A DNA stretch of 64,000 nt from Cycas panzhihuaensis (Eukaryota > Cycadophyta), in assembly GCA_023213395.1 (NCBI GenBank), contig CM041465.1:3782001-3846000 (forward strand), in the 5' to 3' direction. Under the pieces are notes generated by a model, which was not told the origin of the DNA, searched no databases, and was given only the letters and a program-made list of their open reading frames with translations. Numbering within the stretch: the first letter of the stretch is position 1; the number at the start of each line of letters is the position of its first letter. This document shows positions 23,462 through 35,164 of the stretch, one piece after another. The position numbers were made by a program, and so were the translations under genes.

Positions 23462-23781
23462 TGTTGGAATAACCCCTAATGACCTAAGGATATGTATACG
23501 TAGGGCCCCGTAAAGCCACCTTTGGGGCCTTTAGGTACCTAGAGCCACCAAATAGTCATACGAGTCACTAAGCAACTGACACATTATCCAAGGTATGTAT
23601 TATTATAATATTAATCTATTTTTAAATATTATTTTGAATGAACATGTAGGTCAAGTGATGGCATGTGTTGCCTCCCTAAATATCTATTTAAGGGGTGAGA
23701 ATACTGCCTTAGTGTTTTTCAACACTGCCTTCAACTACATGGAAATATGTTAATCAAAATGGCATCCTGACCTGCTCTATT
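23462..23781 (+). repeat. 3' LTR of copia D1 (main part)
   Basis: Starts TGTTGGAATAACCCC after the purine tract ATTATGGGGGAGAA. It matches the D2 LTRs and shares with the D2 3' LTR a variant stretch (GGTACCTAGAGCCACC) that differs in the D2 5' LTR. Interrupted at 23781 by element E. Confidence 0.85.
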
Positions 23782-24079
23782 TGAAAAGGGTTAATGTCAC
23801 AAGGTGATTACATTAGTTGATTATTTCTAAAAAGTGTCTTGAGTGAACTTTAAATTAGATCACTTAAGTGAAATGCACTTTCATATGCATTATGTGTAAT
23901 TTCATTTCACCTAACTCTAATTCTCCCTCTCTCAATATAAAAGTAAAAGCTCAATGGAGGAGATTCATTCTTACCTCCCCATTTTGTGAGAGCTACTTTC
24001 TTTCTCTCAAGTTTATCTTGCTTCTATATTTACCTTTGTGTTTAGTGCATGGAGATAAAGGATAGATCCACTCTTTTCA
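23782..24079 (+). repeat. 5' LTR of copia E
   Basis: TGAAAAGGGTTAATGTC ... CTCTTTTCA, 298 bp. A CAATATAAAAG TATA box lies at about 23934. Confidence 0.92.
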
Positions 24080-24080
24080 T

Positions 24081-24093
24081 GTGGTATCAAAGC
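24081..24093 (+). other. Primer-binding site of copia E
   Basis: GTGGTATCAAAGC directly after the LTR is a near copy of the initiator-tRNA-Met complement (TGGTATCAGAGC) used by plant copia elements. Confidence 0.85.
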
Positions 24094-26108
24094 TTTCTTC
24101 CTTCATATTCCTCACTTACACTTGCAATGGAGCCCTCACTTCCTTCTCCCCCACAATCCATGTGGTGAAGGAAATTGTGAAAGTGAATTTAGAAATGTTT
24201 TCAAGTTATTATGATAGTATATTTTGTACTATTTTCTTTTCCTTTCTCTTTTGCAGGTTTGGAAACATAATACAAGGAGTTTTAAGGCCCAAGTATTCCA
24301 ATCCTTTGGTGGTCATTCATGCTATCTCATTCTTCTTTTTCTTTTCCCTTTTTTGTCCATTTAACAAGGGGAAATGCTGCCAAAAATTTTCTAACATTTA
24401 GAAGAATGACTGTAAGAGGAGATTTTACCCTTTTGTTTTTAAGAATTTTGATCCATTTAAAATATTCATCATTGTATGCTCTCACCTTGCCCATATTGGG
24501 ATCCTGGTGATCAAAAAATGATGGAAATTTCATATGGTATCATGTGTTAATGAGATATTAGCAAGCTAAAATTTCTACAGAAATATAATTTGATTATTGA
24601 ACTTCACAGGTCTGCAAAATCTTCTACAGAGATCCAATTGATGTGATTCAAATTGTCAAAGATGAGGTTCTGAGTCTGGTTTCTAGTACAAAATTGGCAC
24701 CTAATTTGGATGTCATATGAGAAAGTTATTATTGTTTTAGTGAACAATAGTTATTCTTAGTAAGAATTCTGGAAAAATATAATTTTCTAACTTTGCAGGG
24801 CTACCAAAAACTTTCCATAACTCATTTGGACTTGATTCCACTTCCTAAATATGAATCTATGAGTCTAGTTTGCAGCATAAAAATTGGAACTCCATTTTGA
24901 TATCATGGGAGAAAGTTATTGTTGATTTAGTAAAGACTACTTTCTTTTGTATTAACAAAAAAAAAAGCAAAGAAATTTTCTTCCTTCTTTTTATAAGGCT
25001 TAAAAGGCCATTGTAAAAGTGAGAAAAAAACACCTGGATTGGAGAAATATCTGGTGTCCTCACTCACTTATTAGCATTGCATTTAAGCACTCTAAAATCA
25101 ATTAAAGCAAGCACTCTAAAGACACTTCAAGCAAGCACTCCAACCAAGCATTCTACTTTCAGTTAAGTATATGTTTGATGCAATTCAATAATCTTTTCAC
25201 TCTTCCTAATAGGAACACATCATGTACACTATTTTCTATCATCTTGTACCTATTCACACACTTGCTAAGGTTGAGATACTTTGGTTGGTAGAATATCATG
25301 CCATAAAGGAGGTATGGGTTTCAAGTTGGGAATGGGCTAAACTAGAATATTGGTGAGGTTTGGGTAACCATATTATTGTGCCTGAATCAGGGATCATCCT
25401 GATAACCAACTAGGAAAACTGAAACTTTAATATAAGATTAAAATATACCTAATCCAATATTCGTCATAGCCATGGGTATGCATGTACCACTCTTTAGAGG
25501 AGGTATATAGCTACTCATTGGTGAACTGGGTGAGGATTGGGAGTACATAGGCTTCATTGTGACTTGGATTTCATCACAAAGCATAATTGCGGGTATCGCA
25601 GGTGAAGGCCAACTTAATTCTAATAGAAGCCTAGGCATCCCTTCAACAACCTCAACTATATGTTGGACACAAGTTAGAGGTTATTGGGTTGATTAGGCAT
25701 CCTACATTTGAGTTTTAAGTTGTGTAAACCCAATGATGTCAGCTTCTACATTGGCCTACAATCTTGTATATTGACCACTTACTTATTTGTTAAAAGTGAT
25801 CCATAATATAATCACAATCATAGTGCTTTTCATATTCCTACTGCGTCAGGTTAATATTTGCCACAAGTGTTAGTGGCCAATTTTTATCATAGTGCTTCTC
25901 ATATTCCTACTACATCAGGTTAATATTTGTCACAAGTGTTGGTGACTTTTCTCTAAGTTTCTCCCTTCATCTTTGAGCAACCATTCTCACTTCTTCTTCC
26001 TTCTGCTACACTACTTCATTATATTTCCCATTTGTAAATAATGATTAGTCATTTATTTCCATCACTTTTATAGTCCCTTGTTCATTTCTTCCCTTCTAAA
26101 AAGATACC
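24094..26108 (+). other. Long non-coding leader of copia E
   Basis: About 2.0 kb without a supported gene. It holds two diverged repeat units about 190 bp apart (landmark GAGAAAGTTATT at 24719 and 24909). Short frames on both strands lack family motifs. Confidence 0.7.
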
Positions 26109-29100
26109 ATGTCTTCACAGTTTAAGCAAAATGTGAACTGCATTCTAAAAGGGAAAGAAAATTAGGACATGTGGTTCACTAGTGTCAGAAATGTTGCAAA
26201 GTATAAAGGTCTATAGAGAGTTCACTTGCAACCTACACCATCTATTGTAGCCATGTATCCATATCTCATGTTATAAAAATATGTTAGGAAGTCTTCAATC
26301 TAGTGGCACTTTAAAGACCCTAAACTTTAAGGATCTTTCTGATAAGCTCATTGAATTTAATAAGACCTTTGATACCAACTTTGCCACTACATCAAATCTA
26401 GTTGATGCTACTTTTGAAGTGGAAGAAGATCTTTGTTATACTAAAAATCAAGGTCAATACTCTTGTAGAGGTGGTAATTCCCATGAAAGAGGAAGAGGTA
26501 GACAATAAGGCCAATGTCCTCTTAGTTAACATGCTCCTCAACTCCAATAAAAATAGTCTCAAGGCCAAGGCCAAAATAATCAACCTGGACCTAGATTCAG
26601 TAATCATAGACAATCCAACTAGCCCAATACTTGGACTAGAAATTAAACAATTATGTGCCAAAGGTGTAATAGAAAAGGACATTATGCAAAAAATTGTAGA
26701 ACTACCACCAATAAACTACCAAGTTATCAACAGTGCTATGGTGCACATAATGTTGATAATACTTCTTTTGAAGATGCTTTTGGTAGAACGCAATTTGCTC
26801 ATGCACACCTTCAAAGAATTGGGGCCACTTCATCAAATGTTGTTGATAGATCCACTAAGTATATTGGGGCTTATTGTGGCTATGCTTATTCACTTTTGCC
26901 TTCACCACTTGGAGTTGCAAATAGTGCCACCTTAAATACTTCATCGCGGATCATGGATACTAGTGCAATACAACATATGACTTGTCATTGCCAGTTGTTT
27001 TAAGATTTTGACAATGAAGTTCATGGTGTTGTACACATGGCTGACAAATTATCTCAACTAGTTGAAGGACTTGGAATTATTTTTCTAAAACTCCCATGCC
27101 TTCCAGATTTTATACTTGTTGATGTTTTATATATTCCTACTCTGAAGCAGAATCTGCTCTCCTTGTTCACCCTTGTCTCTTGTGGATTTGATCTGAGTGT
27201 AACTGTAAACAATTAAACTCTCTATGTCATTCACCCTCTTTCAAATGCTATGGTTATGAATGGAATTCTTGATGGCAAACTTTTTTGCCTAATTGGATCA
27301 CCATCCTCTGAAGCCAGCTATGTTGATGATGATTCTACTTTTACCACAACCCTGACTCCTCAAAAGTTGTCCTAAGTTGCCCTATGGCATGCTTGTATGG
27401 TCCATATCAAAATTGATCATTTAAGAGAACTACAAGCCACTCTTCCTGGTCTACCTAGGCTCTCCTCTAAGCCCCTTAAATGTGAAGCATGTATTATTGC
27501 CAAATCTCAAAGACAACCCTTTCTTCGTAGTCAGTAGAAATCTAGCCAACCTTTGTAGCTTGTACACTCAGATATATGCAGTCTTATGTCCATCCCTTCT
27601 CTTAAATAGAAGTGGTACTATATTACTTTTATTGATGATTTTACCAAGAAAGTATGGGTTGCTTTTCTTACAAAGAAAGATAAAGCTTTTTCTATGTTTC
27701 AAGCTTTCAAGGCCCGCATGGAAAATGAATCTAGATTCAAGATCAAAATACTCAGGACTAACAATGGTAGCGAGTACATATCCAATGAGTTTGAATCATA
27801 TCTATGTCAACATGGAATCAAACATCAGACCACTATTGTAGGTACACCCTAACAAAATGGAGTTGTCGAGAGTATGAATAGGACCATCATGAATATGGCT
27901 CGTGCTATGTTAGTATATAAGAATGTTACTATCTATCTTTGGGTTAAGGCTATCTAGACTAGTTCGTATTGCATTAACACTATTAGTCCCTCCAAGCTCA
28001 GCCCCTCTCCACATGAAATGTAGTATGGAAAAACCCCCTCTATCTCCCACTTTAGAATTTTTGGCTCCACTTGTTATGCTCATATTCTATAGGAACATAG
28101 AAATACGTTCCAAGATAGAGCCACCAAAGGCATCTTTGTCAGGTACCCTATGGACAAAAAGGGATACAAGGTCTTCATACCTTCACAATGTAAAATCATC
28201 ATCGCTAGAGATGTTATCTTTGTAGAGACTAAAGATCAACTACTCAGACTTGACTCCAAGATGCCTTCATACTGATTTAATGATGCTACCGAATTTGATG
28301 TCTAGATTCCAAAATTTAGGGGGGGAGATATTGAACAGTTGCTCAAAATCTTAAAATCTGATAATAGAGCCTCGGAGGATACAAGATGTGATTCCTAGCT
28401 AATGTGCGTACATCCAACACCATCATTTGTGAATAACCAAGTTGACAAAGGTAAAGCCATAGTAGAAGGATCATCTTCTCCAACATCTGTGGCTGGCCCA
28501 TCTTCTCCAGCATTGTCAACTTCCTCTGTGCCAAACATTTCACATGATGCTTTTTAGGATCAAAATGAAGACTAAGAGGTTGTGGAAATGAAAATCTCAT
28601 TCCCAACTCAAGGTTTTCGTGAAGCCTACCAGCTACACAAGGACATGGGACTAGATGAGGTAGGCAAAACTGGCACTAGAAGTGCCCATAGAGCAAGGAT
28701 GCATGAATCACTTTCCATTGAACTTGAACCAACATAATTGCATCTTACTTTTAATGAAGAGCCTCTAATGTACCAAAAAGCTATAAAGCATGCAGCTTGG
28801 AGAAATTCCATGAACAAAGAGTACCAATCTCTTATCAAGAACGATACATGGGAGCTTGTTGATCTACTACTTAGAAGAAAGGTAGTTCAAAATAAATGGG
28901 TGTTCAAAAACAAGTACAGATCATATGGCACCCTAGAAAAACACAAGGCAAGGTTGGTAGCAAAAGGATTCACACAAAAGGAAGGCATTAGCTACACTGA
29001 AATCTTTGCTCCTACAACCAAGTGGCCTACAATTAAAACTCTTATATCCTTAGTTTCTCAACAAGGTTGGAAATTTTAGCAACTCAATGTTAAGATCGCA

Positions 29101-30304
29101 TTTCTCAATGGGGACCTTAAAGAAGAAATTTATATGGCTCAGCCAAAAGGATACGAGATTATCAGTCAGGAGCATAAGGTTTGCAGGCTCAAAAAGTCCT
29201 TGTACATCCTAAAGCAAGCCCCTTATGCTTGGTTTACCAAGTTGTCTAAAAGAATGGGGCAACTTGGATACGAGGTTTGTGACTATCAAGATATTGATGA
29301 AACATTATTCATCAAGCGACAAAATGATAAAGTCACTTACCTCTTAATCTTTGTAGATGACATGCTAATAACGGGAAATAGTGAATAGGTAATCTGCCAA
29401 CTGAAGAAGTACCTTGCTAAAACTTTTGAATTATCTGACCTTAAGTTGATGAAATATTACTTGGGAATTGAAGTAACTCAAAAGAATGGAAAAATATTTC
29501 TCTCCTAAGAAAAATATATCAACAATCTTCTGACAAAGTTTCAGTTAGAAGGTACTCGACCAGTGGATACACCTATGGATCCTAATATTAAAATCTTAGC
29601 TGATGGTGACATTAGGGAGGTCGATGCAACACTCTACGGGCAACTTGTAGGTAGTCTTATCTATACTACCAGCACAAGGCCAGATATTACACACTCTGTT
29701 GGCATTCTTACAAGATTCATGATAAATCCTAAGTAGAATCATTGGCAAGATGCAATACGAGTGTTGAGGTACCTAAAGACGACTAGAAAATATGGTCTAT
29801 TATATGAACCCAATGCAAAATTTTAAACTTTATGCATACACAGACTCAAACTTTGCCAGAGATAAAGACATAGGAAGATCTACATCTGGGTATGTAATAT
29901 TTCTTAGAACTGCACCAATAACATGGAGATATAGATGGCAGAAGATAGTTGCAGACTTAACCGTTGAAGCTGAGTATATTGTTGCTTCTAAGACAAGTAA
30001 GGAGGTGATATAGCTTAGAAAATCATTGATTGCATTAAGTGCCACCTAAACAAGTTCTACTAGCTTACATGTAGATAATCAATCTACAATCCAGATGGCT
30101 GAAAATCCTATATTTCATGATCATACTAAACATATAAGTACAAAAGTCCATAGGATTAGAGAACTAGTTCACGATGGCACAATTCAACTGAAATACTACC
30201 CCACAGTAGATTAAGTGGCCTATATCTTCACCAAACCACTGAAGAGGGTGAAGTTTGAACAGTTCTGAAAGCAACTTGGCCTTAGGGCCTCAATCTTTGA
30301 TTGA
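26109..30304 (+). pseudogene. Copia gag-pol polyprotein, element E
   Basis: Starts at MSSQFKQNVNC (26109). Gag ends in a zinc knuckle CQRCNRKGHYAKNC (26656-26697). Protease follows with MDTSAIQHMT at 26953, where the active-site Gly is Ser. Integrase shows WHACMVH and CEACIIAKS for the zinc finger, HSD near 27560, RTNNGSEY (second catalytic Asp changed to Asn, 27760) and NGVVESMNRT. RT has NKWVFKNKY, FLNGDLKEEIYM, KQAPYAWF and IFVDDMLITG (catalytic pair intact, near 29355). RNase H ends TKPLKRVKFEQ and stops at TGA 30302. More than ten in-frame stops make it a pseudogene. It would act in the cytoplasm and nucleus as a self-copying element. Confidence 0.92.
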
Positions 30305-30737
30305 TTGAAAAAGATGACAATAGGACCATCATACTCTGTCTCATTCATGAAAACCCCTTATGGGTGCAGAAGGACAAGAGTAAGTCTCTGCTCTATCCCA
30401 TTCGTGAAAACCCCTTATGGGCATGAAAGGATAAGGGTTGTATCATTTTAGAAAATCAAAAACTGTGAAAACCTGAAAGGGCATGGGGGATGACCAAATG
30501 GTATATGGAGACTTAGTAGATTTTAGCTATAAAATTCATTGTACTAATTGGCTATCTAACTTCATTTAAAGAGCCACCTGAGCCAGGTTAGTAGATTAGA
30601 AAATTTGTGGGTTTTCTTCCCTATGAGGGTTTCCCACAAAAGTGTCACAGTAGTTTTCTTTGTAAGAGGCTCAAATGAAGACCTCATAGGATAGAATAAA
30701 ATAGGATGAAAAGACCTTCTACCATTAATGGGGAGAT
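30305..30737 (+). other. 3' non-coding region of copia E with short tandem units
   Basis: Contains GAAAACCCCTTATGGG at 30349 and 30406 (57 bp apart) and a weaker third unit near 30465. Ends with a purine tract (ATGGGGAGA) before the 3' LTR. Confidence 0.65.
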
Positions 30738-31035
30738 TGAAAAGGATTAATATCATAAGGTCATTAAATTAGTTGATTATTTCTAAAAAGGGTCTTAAGT
30801 GAACTTTAAATTAGATCACTTAAGTGAAATGTACTTTCATGTGCATTATGTGTAATTTCATTTCACCTAACTCTAATGCTTCGTCTCTCAATATAAAAGT
30901 AAAAGCTCAATGGAGGAGATTCATTCTTACCTCCCCATTTTGTGAGAGCTACTTTATTTCTCTTAAGTCTCTCTTGCTCCTATGTTTGCCTTTGTGTTTA
31001 GTTCATGGAGATAAAGGATAGATCCACTCTTTTCA
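30738..31035 (+). repeat. 3' LTR of copia E
   Basis: 298 bp, TGAAAAGGATTAATATC ... CTCTTTTCA, same length as the 5' LTR. Confidence 0.92.
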
Positions 31036-31054
31036 TTATTTTCCTATGCCAACA
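31036..31054 (+). repeat. Last 19 bp of the D1 3' LTR
   Basis: TTTTCCTATGCCAACA continues the D1 LTR after element E and matches the D2 LTR end (TCCCCTACACCAACA). Confidence 0.8.
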
Positions 31055-31369
31055 TCTCTCTCTCTCTCTCTTTCTTTGTGTGTGTGTATATGTATATGTG
31101 TACATACACACACACACTAAAAAATATAAAATTTGTACATAGACCTCTCATCACCTTCTTAGCATTAGAGGCAAGTCATGTTCTAAATTTATTCCCATTT
31201 GTGATATGTAGTTTAGGTCCAAAAATATGGGTCATTTAGGACTTTTGGATCCAATTTTTTGGGTCTATTATGGCATTAATCATGATTGAACATACTTGAC
31301 ACTTTTAGGAACAAAATAAGTTTTAAAAATTTGTTATGATAGTGACACTAAATCACTCATGGGATTTAT
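31055..31369. repeat. Duplicated flank of D1: CT/TG microsatellite and unique-looking sequence
   Basis: (CT)n, then TG/CA tracts, then about 240 bp (from TAGACCTCTCATCACC to ATCACTCATGGGAT) nearly identical to 49061-49398 after D2. No coding signal. The match ends exactly where gypsy C begins in the other copy. Confidence 0.85.
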
Positions 31370-31507
31370 TTTTTTGACCTATTAAAATAGTCAAAATTTA
31401 GTCCACAAAACTAGAAGCTTGACCATATTGATTAAATTTTACCATGTTCCCAATATTTATGAAGTTGTCTCTAAACTACTATTACATTTTACATAACATT
31501 AATTATT
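31370..31507. other. Continuation of the flank towards an RNase H remnant
   Basis: AT-rich with no gene. By position it corresponds to the spacer before the sense RNase H of the gypsy family. Confidence 0.4.
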
Positions 31508-31915
31508 TATACTAATGGAGGAAATCATGGAAACCCTAGCTCTTCTACTATAACTTGGACCATTTGGGACTAAGTAAGCCACATCTTAACTCACATTGAG
31601 ATTTACCTACCTGAAGCAAACAATAATACTATTGAGTACACTATTATCATCAAAGCTCTCACCATTGTACTCCAAGCCTATATTGGTCCTATTTTATTGT
31701 TATCCAATTCTTAACTTTTTGTTTACTAGCTTATCTAAGTTTATCAAGTTTGCTACTCCCACTTGCGTGCCCTTGCAACCAAACTAGGTCATACTTATCT
31801 CAATTTTCTTATGTCATAATTTAATACATTCTATGAGAATAAAACACTAAAGTAAATTCACTTATTGATTTCATTCTTGAGCATCATTTACCATAAGTCT
31901 ACATTCCTTTTTAGG
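31508..31915 (+). pseudogene. Second RNase H remnant of an old gypsy copy (F)
   Basis: Reads TNGGNHGNPSSSTITW, then LPEANNNTIEYTIIIKALT, LLSNS and YQVCYSHLRALATK; after a shift come NTKVNSLIDFILEHH. Aligns throughout with the A, B and C copies. TAA at 31822 is at the same codon where those copies also have stops. The last frame is rich in TAA and TAG. Confidence 0.75.
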
Positions 31916-32540
31916 GATTTTGATCCCATTGAAGAAATTGAGCTTATGTGATGATTTTCTCACATATTCCCATTAAGCCTCGAAAATGAGGGTCAATTAT
32001 CTGAAACTACACTATGATTTTAAACTAGAACTCAATCTCTAAAATAAGAGTAAACTACCTGATAATCTAACATGAGCTTAAACTACCTTACAAACATGTA
32101 AATATTGACCCCACTCTAACTTTCCAAAAGGGGTAATTCCTTAGAATTTCCCTTATATTAGACTTTCCATTATATTATCATTTTAGTTTTGTTTGCTTTT
32201 TCTAATTTCTTTACCTTTTAATAAATAAGAAATGAAAATATATAAAATAAAATAAAAATTTCCTAAAAATCTATAAACTATAATAATCTAAATAAATTAT
32301 AAAACTAAAAAATAATCAAAATATTACCCTTTCATTCCAAGTTGAACGTAAAAACTCCTAACTCTAAGGGGTACTCACTGAAGATGTTAGATTATGGTGA
32401 TGACCGAAACTTTGAGATGAGCTCAAATAACTCCTCCTCCAAAGGGCTCTCATTGAAGAGATTAAATTAGGGCAACAACCCTTGGTCTTTGAGCCCAAAA
32501 ACTCTTAGCTTTTGAGCGTAATCTCTTTGGCCACTAAGAC
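31916..32540. other. Decayed sequence between gypsy F and copia H
   Basis: Contains GATCCC and a few TAAACTACC-type motifs (32050-32095) like those after gypsy integrase and RNase H, so part is probably gypsy 3' end or LTR. No gene seen. Confidence 0.4.
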
Positions 32541-34883
32541 TGCTCTAAAAATAATCACAAAGTGGTTACAAGTTGTAAATTCTTTATTCAAATAACAAAG
32601 GAGAATTTATCTCAAATGAGTTGAAAGATTTCTATAACAAGGTTGGAATAAGAAGATAATTTACTACTCTATACACACCTCATCAAAATGGAGTTGTTTA
32701 AAGAAAAACCTAAATAATTACAAAAATGACAATATATATGCCTAAGTCCAAATAACTTAGTGATAAATATTAGATTGAAGTAGTAAATACTATTGTTTAT
32801 TTATTAAATAAAAACCCTACAAAAATAAAAGAGGACTTAACTACTAAAGAATATTGAACTAGTTATAAACCAGATGTTTCTCATTTGAAACATTTTTATT
32901 GTGTTGCTTATGCACATATTCTTGATGATAAAAGAATGAAGTTAGAAAGTAAGAGTGTCAAATGAATTTTCATAAGTGTCTCAAATAAGTAAAAAGCCTA
33001 TAGATTATTTTATCTAGTAGCAAAGAGGTTCTTTGTAAGCAAAGATATTATATTTGACAAAAATGTAATCTTTAAACCTGAGGATGGTAAAGGAAAATAT
33101 GTTATAGTTGAAACTAATCTTAAATCAATTCAAACTTCATCTTATGTGATTCCAAGTTCAAGTTTAAATTATAATTTAATTTCATCTTTATGTTCATAAT
33201 CTAGACCAAGTATAAAACAAGTTACAGGTCCAAAATGACTCATTAGAAGTCATAATCTTGAAGTAATATTTAATAGAAATTTTAATAGAAGGTTGATAAG
33301 ATCTCAAGTAAGAATTAATTATGCATTAATGATTCAAGTAATCTAAAATAATAAACCTCATTCTTTTGAAGAAGCTACTACAAATAAAAATTAGATTGAG
33401 GTAATCAAAGTCGACTATGATTCTTTATACATAAATAAAACATGGGATTTGGTAGAGTTAGTTGCTAATAAAGAAGTAATTGATACAAAGTGGGTATACA
33501 AAATCAAATACAAAGTTGATAGATCAATTGAAAAATGTAAGGTAATAATTTTAGTAAAGGCATATGTATAATAAGAGAGTATTAACTATGACGAAATCTT
33601 TGTTCTTATTACTAGAATAGATATGATTAGAAGTATTTTATCTCTAACTACTCATCAAGGTTAGGCCATATACTAGATGGATGTTAAGTCAAAATTTCTT
33701 AATAGATATATTGATGAAGAAATCTATATTATTCAACCTTAAGGATTTGAATTTAAAGGACATGAAAACTTAGTGTGTAAGTTAAAGAAAGCCTTATATG
33801 GACTAAAACAAGTCCTAAGAGTTTGGTATTCTAGGATTGATAAATATTTTTTAGATAAAGGATGTCAAAAAACTCCATTAGACTCAAATCTAGATGTTAA
33901 GACTATAGAAACTTCAATTCTAATAACTGCACTTTATGTTAATGACTTCATCTACATAAGAAATAGTGATGAAATACTCTTATAATTCAAGAATGACATG
34001 AACTCAAAATTTGAAATTATAGATTTGGGATAATTACATTATATTCTTAGCATAAAAATTTAGCAAAGTAAAAGTATCATCCATATGTCACAAAGTAAAT
34101 ATGCTATAAGTATTTTGAATTCAAAATGAGTGATTGTAAATCAAGTTCTACTCCTATTGAATTCAAGTTGAAGTTGAGTAAAAAATAAAGATTTTATTTT
34201 AGTTGATTTTATTTTAAATCATTGATTGATAGGAAGTCTAATTCACTTAACGAATACTCAACCAAATATAATATATATAGTAAATTTAACTTTAAGATTC
34301 ATGTTAGAACCCAAAGAAGAACATTGAAATGTAGTAAAGAAATTTTTGAGATACATCAAAGGAACATTAAATTATGAATTGTAGTATACTTTTTTAGATG
34401 AATGTAGATTAGTTGGTTATTTAGATGTAAATTGGACTAGTGATATTGAAGATAGGAAATCTATTTTAGGATATGTAGATTAGTTTAATATCAATAGCCT
34501 AGAACATAAATAAATAATGAGTAATTTCTTTATCTATAACATAAGTTGAGTACAATGTAATTGAAATAGCAACATGAGAAGTAGTATGGATTAGAAGAAT
34601 TTTGAAAGATCTACATTAACCTCAACATGAATTGATAGTTATGTATTATGATAATTAAAGTATAATTTAGATGACTAAAAATCTAGTTATATACATTAGA
34701 ACAAAGCATATTAAATCAAACATCATTATATTAAAGAATTAATCTAGTATCAGTAAATTTAACTTCAACATTACAAGATAGAAGACCAAATTGTGGATAT
34801 TCTCACTAAAGTAATGTCAAAGGCCAACCATTTTTGACATAGAAAAAATCTCGATAAACTACTAAATATGCATTATAGAGGAG
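32541..34883 (+). pseudogene. Very old copia integrase-RT-RNase H (element H)
   Basis: Integrase: SNNKGEF (Asp to Asn at 32591), TLYTPHQNGVV and LKHFYCVAYAHI. RT: NTWDLVELVANKEVIDTKWVYK near 33440, then MDVKSKFLNRYIDEEIYI, KLKKALYGLKQVLRVWYS and ALYVNDFIYI, where the YVDD pair reads ND. RNase H is only fragments (IRTKHIKSN near 34700), then the end of the frame near 34870. Dozens of stops. The start of the element is not recognised. Confidence 0.8.
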
Positions 34884-35141
34884 TATTAGAATATAATGCA
34901 TATTTATCATATGTAATGTATTTGGTTAAGTAAATGGTCATGTATAATTAGATATAAGTGAGGTAAATGATTCTCACATATGCCCACAACATGACTATAT
35001 AAAGATGTAATATATAATATGTAATTAATGATTACTAAAGATGATAATGGAAATATCATGATGTTGTTATATTGTTAGGTATCTTACAATACTAACCTAT
35101 TTCTAAGAAGTAATAATATTCTATGGGTTAATTACCTAACA
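34884..35141 (+). repeat. 3' LTR of copia H (258 bp)
   Basis: Begins TATTAGAATATAATGC (TG mutated to TA) after ATAGAGGAG and ends TTACCTAACA. The TATTAG...CTAACA ends are an imperfect inverted repeat. A TATA-like CTATATAAAG is near 34991. Confidence 0.6.
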
Positions 35142-35164
35142 AGTATGATGTATAAATTATCAAT

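Larger units (their letters stand above)
21906..23781 (+). mobile_element. Ty1/copia element D1, 3' part (continues at 31036-31054)
   Basis: From about 21911 it aligns with D2 from 47184 onward: RT, RNase H, purine tract and LTR. The 5' part (gag, protease, integrase) is absent, cut at the joint with gypsy B. Its LTR is split by element E; the last 19 bp are at 31036-31054. Confidence 0.85.
23782..31035 (+). mobile_element. Ty1/copia element E, full length, nested in the D1 LTR
   Basis: Both LTRs are 298 bp (23782-24079 and 30738-31035) and differ by roughly 20 bases by hand count. A primer-binding site follows the 5' LTR, and a purine tract precedes the 3' LTR. The flanking pentamers are CTATT and TTATT, a target duplication with one mismatch. 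Removing E rejoins the D1 LTR end. Gag-pol is complete in order but broken by many stops. Confidence 0.93.
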
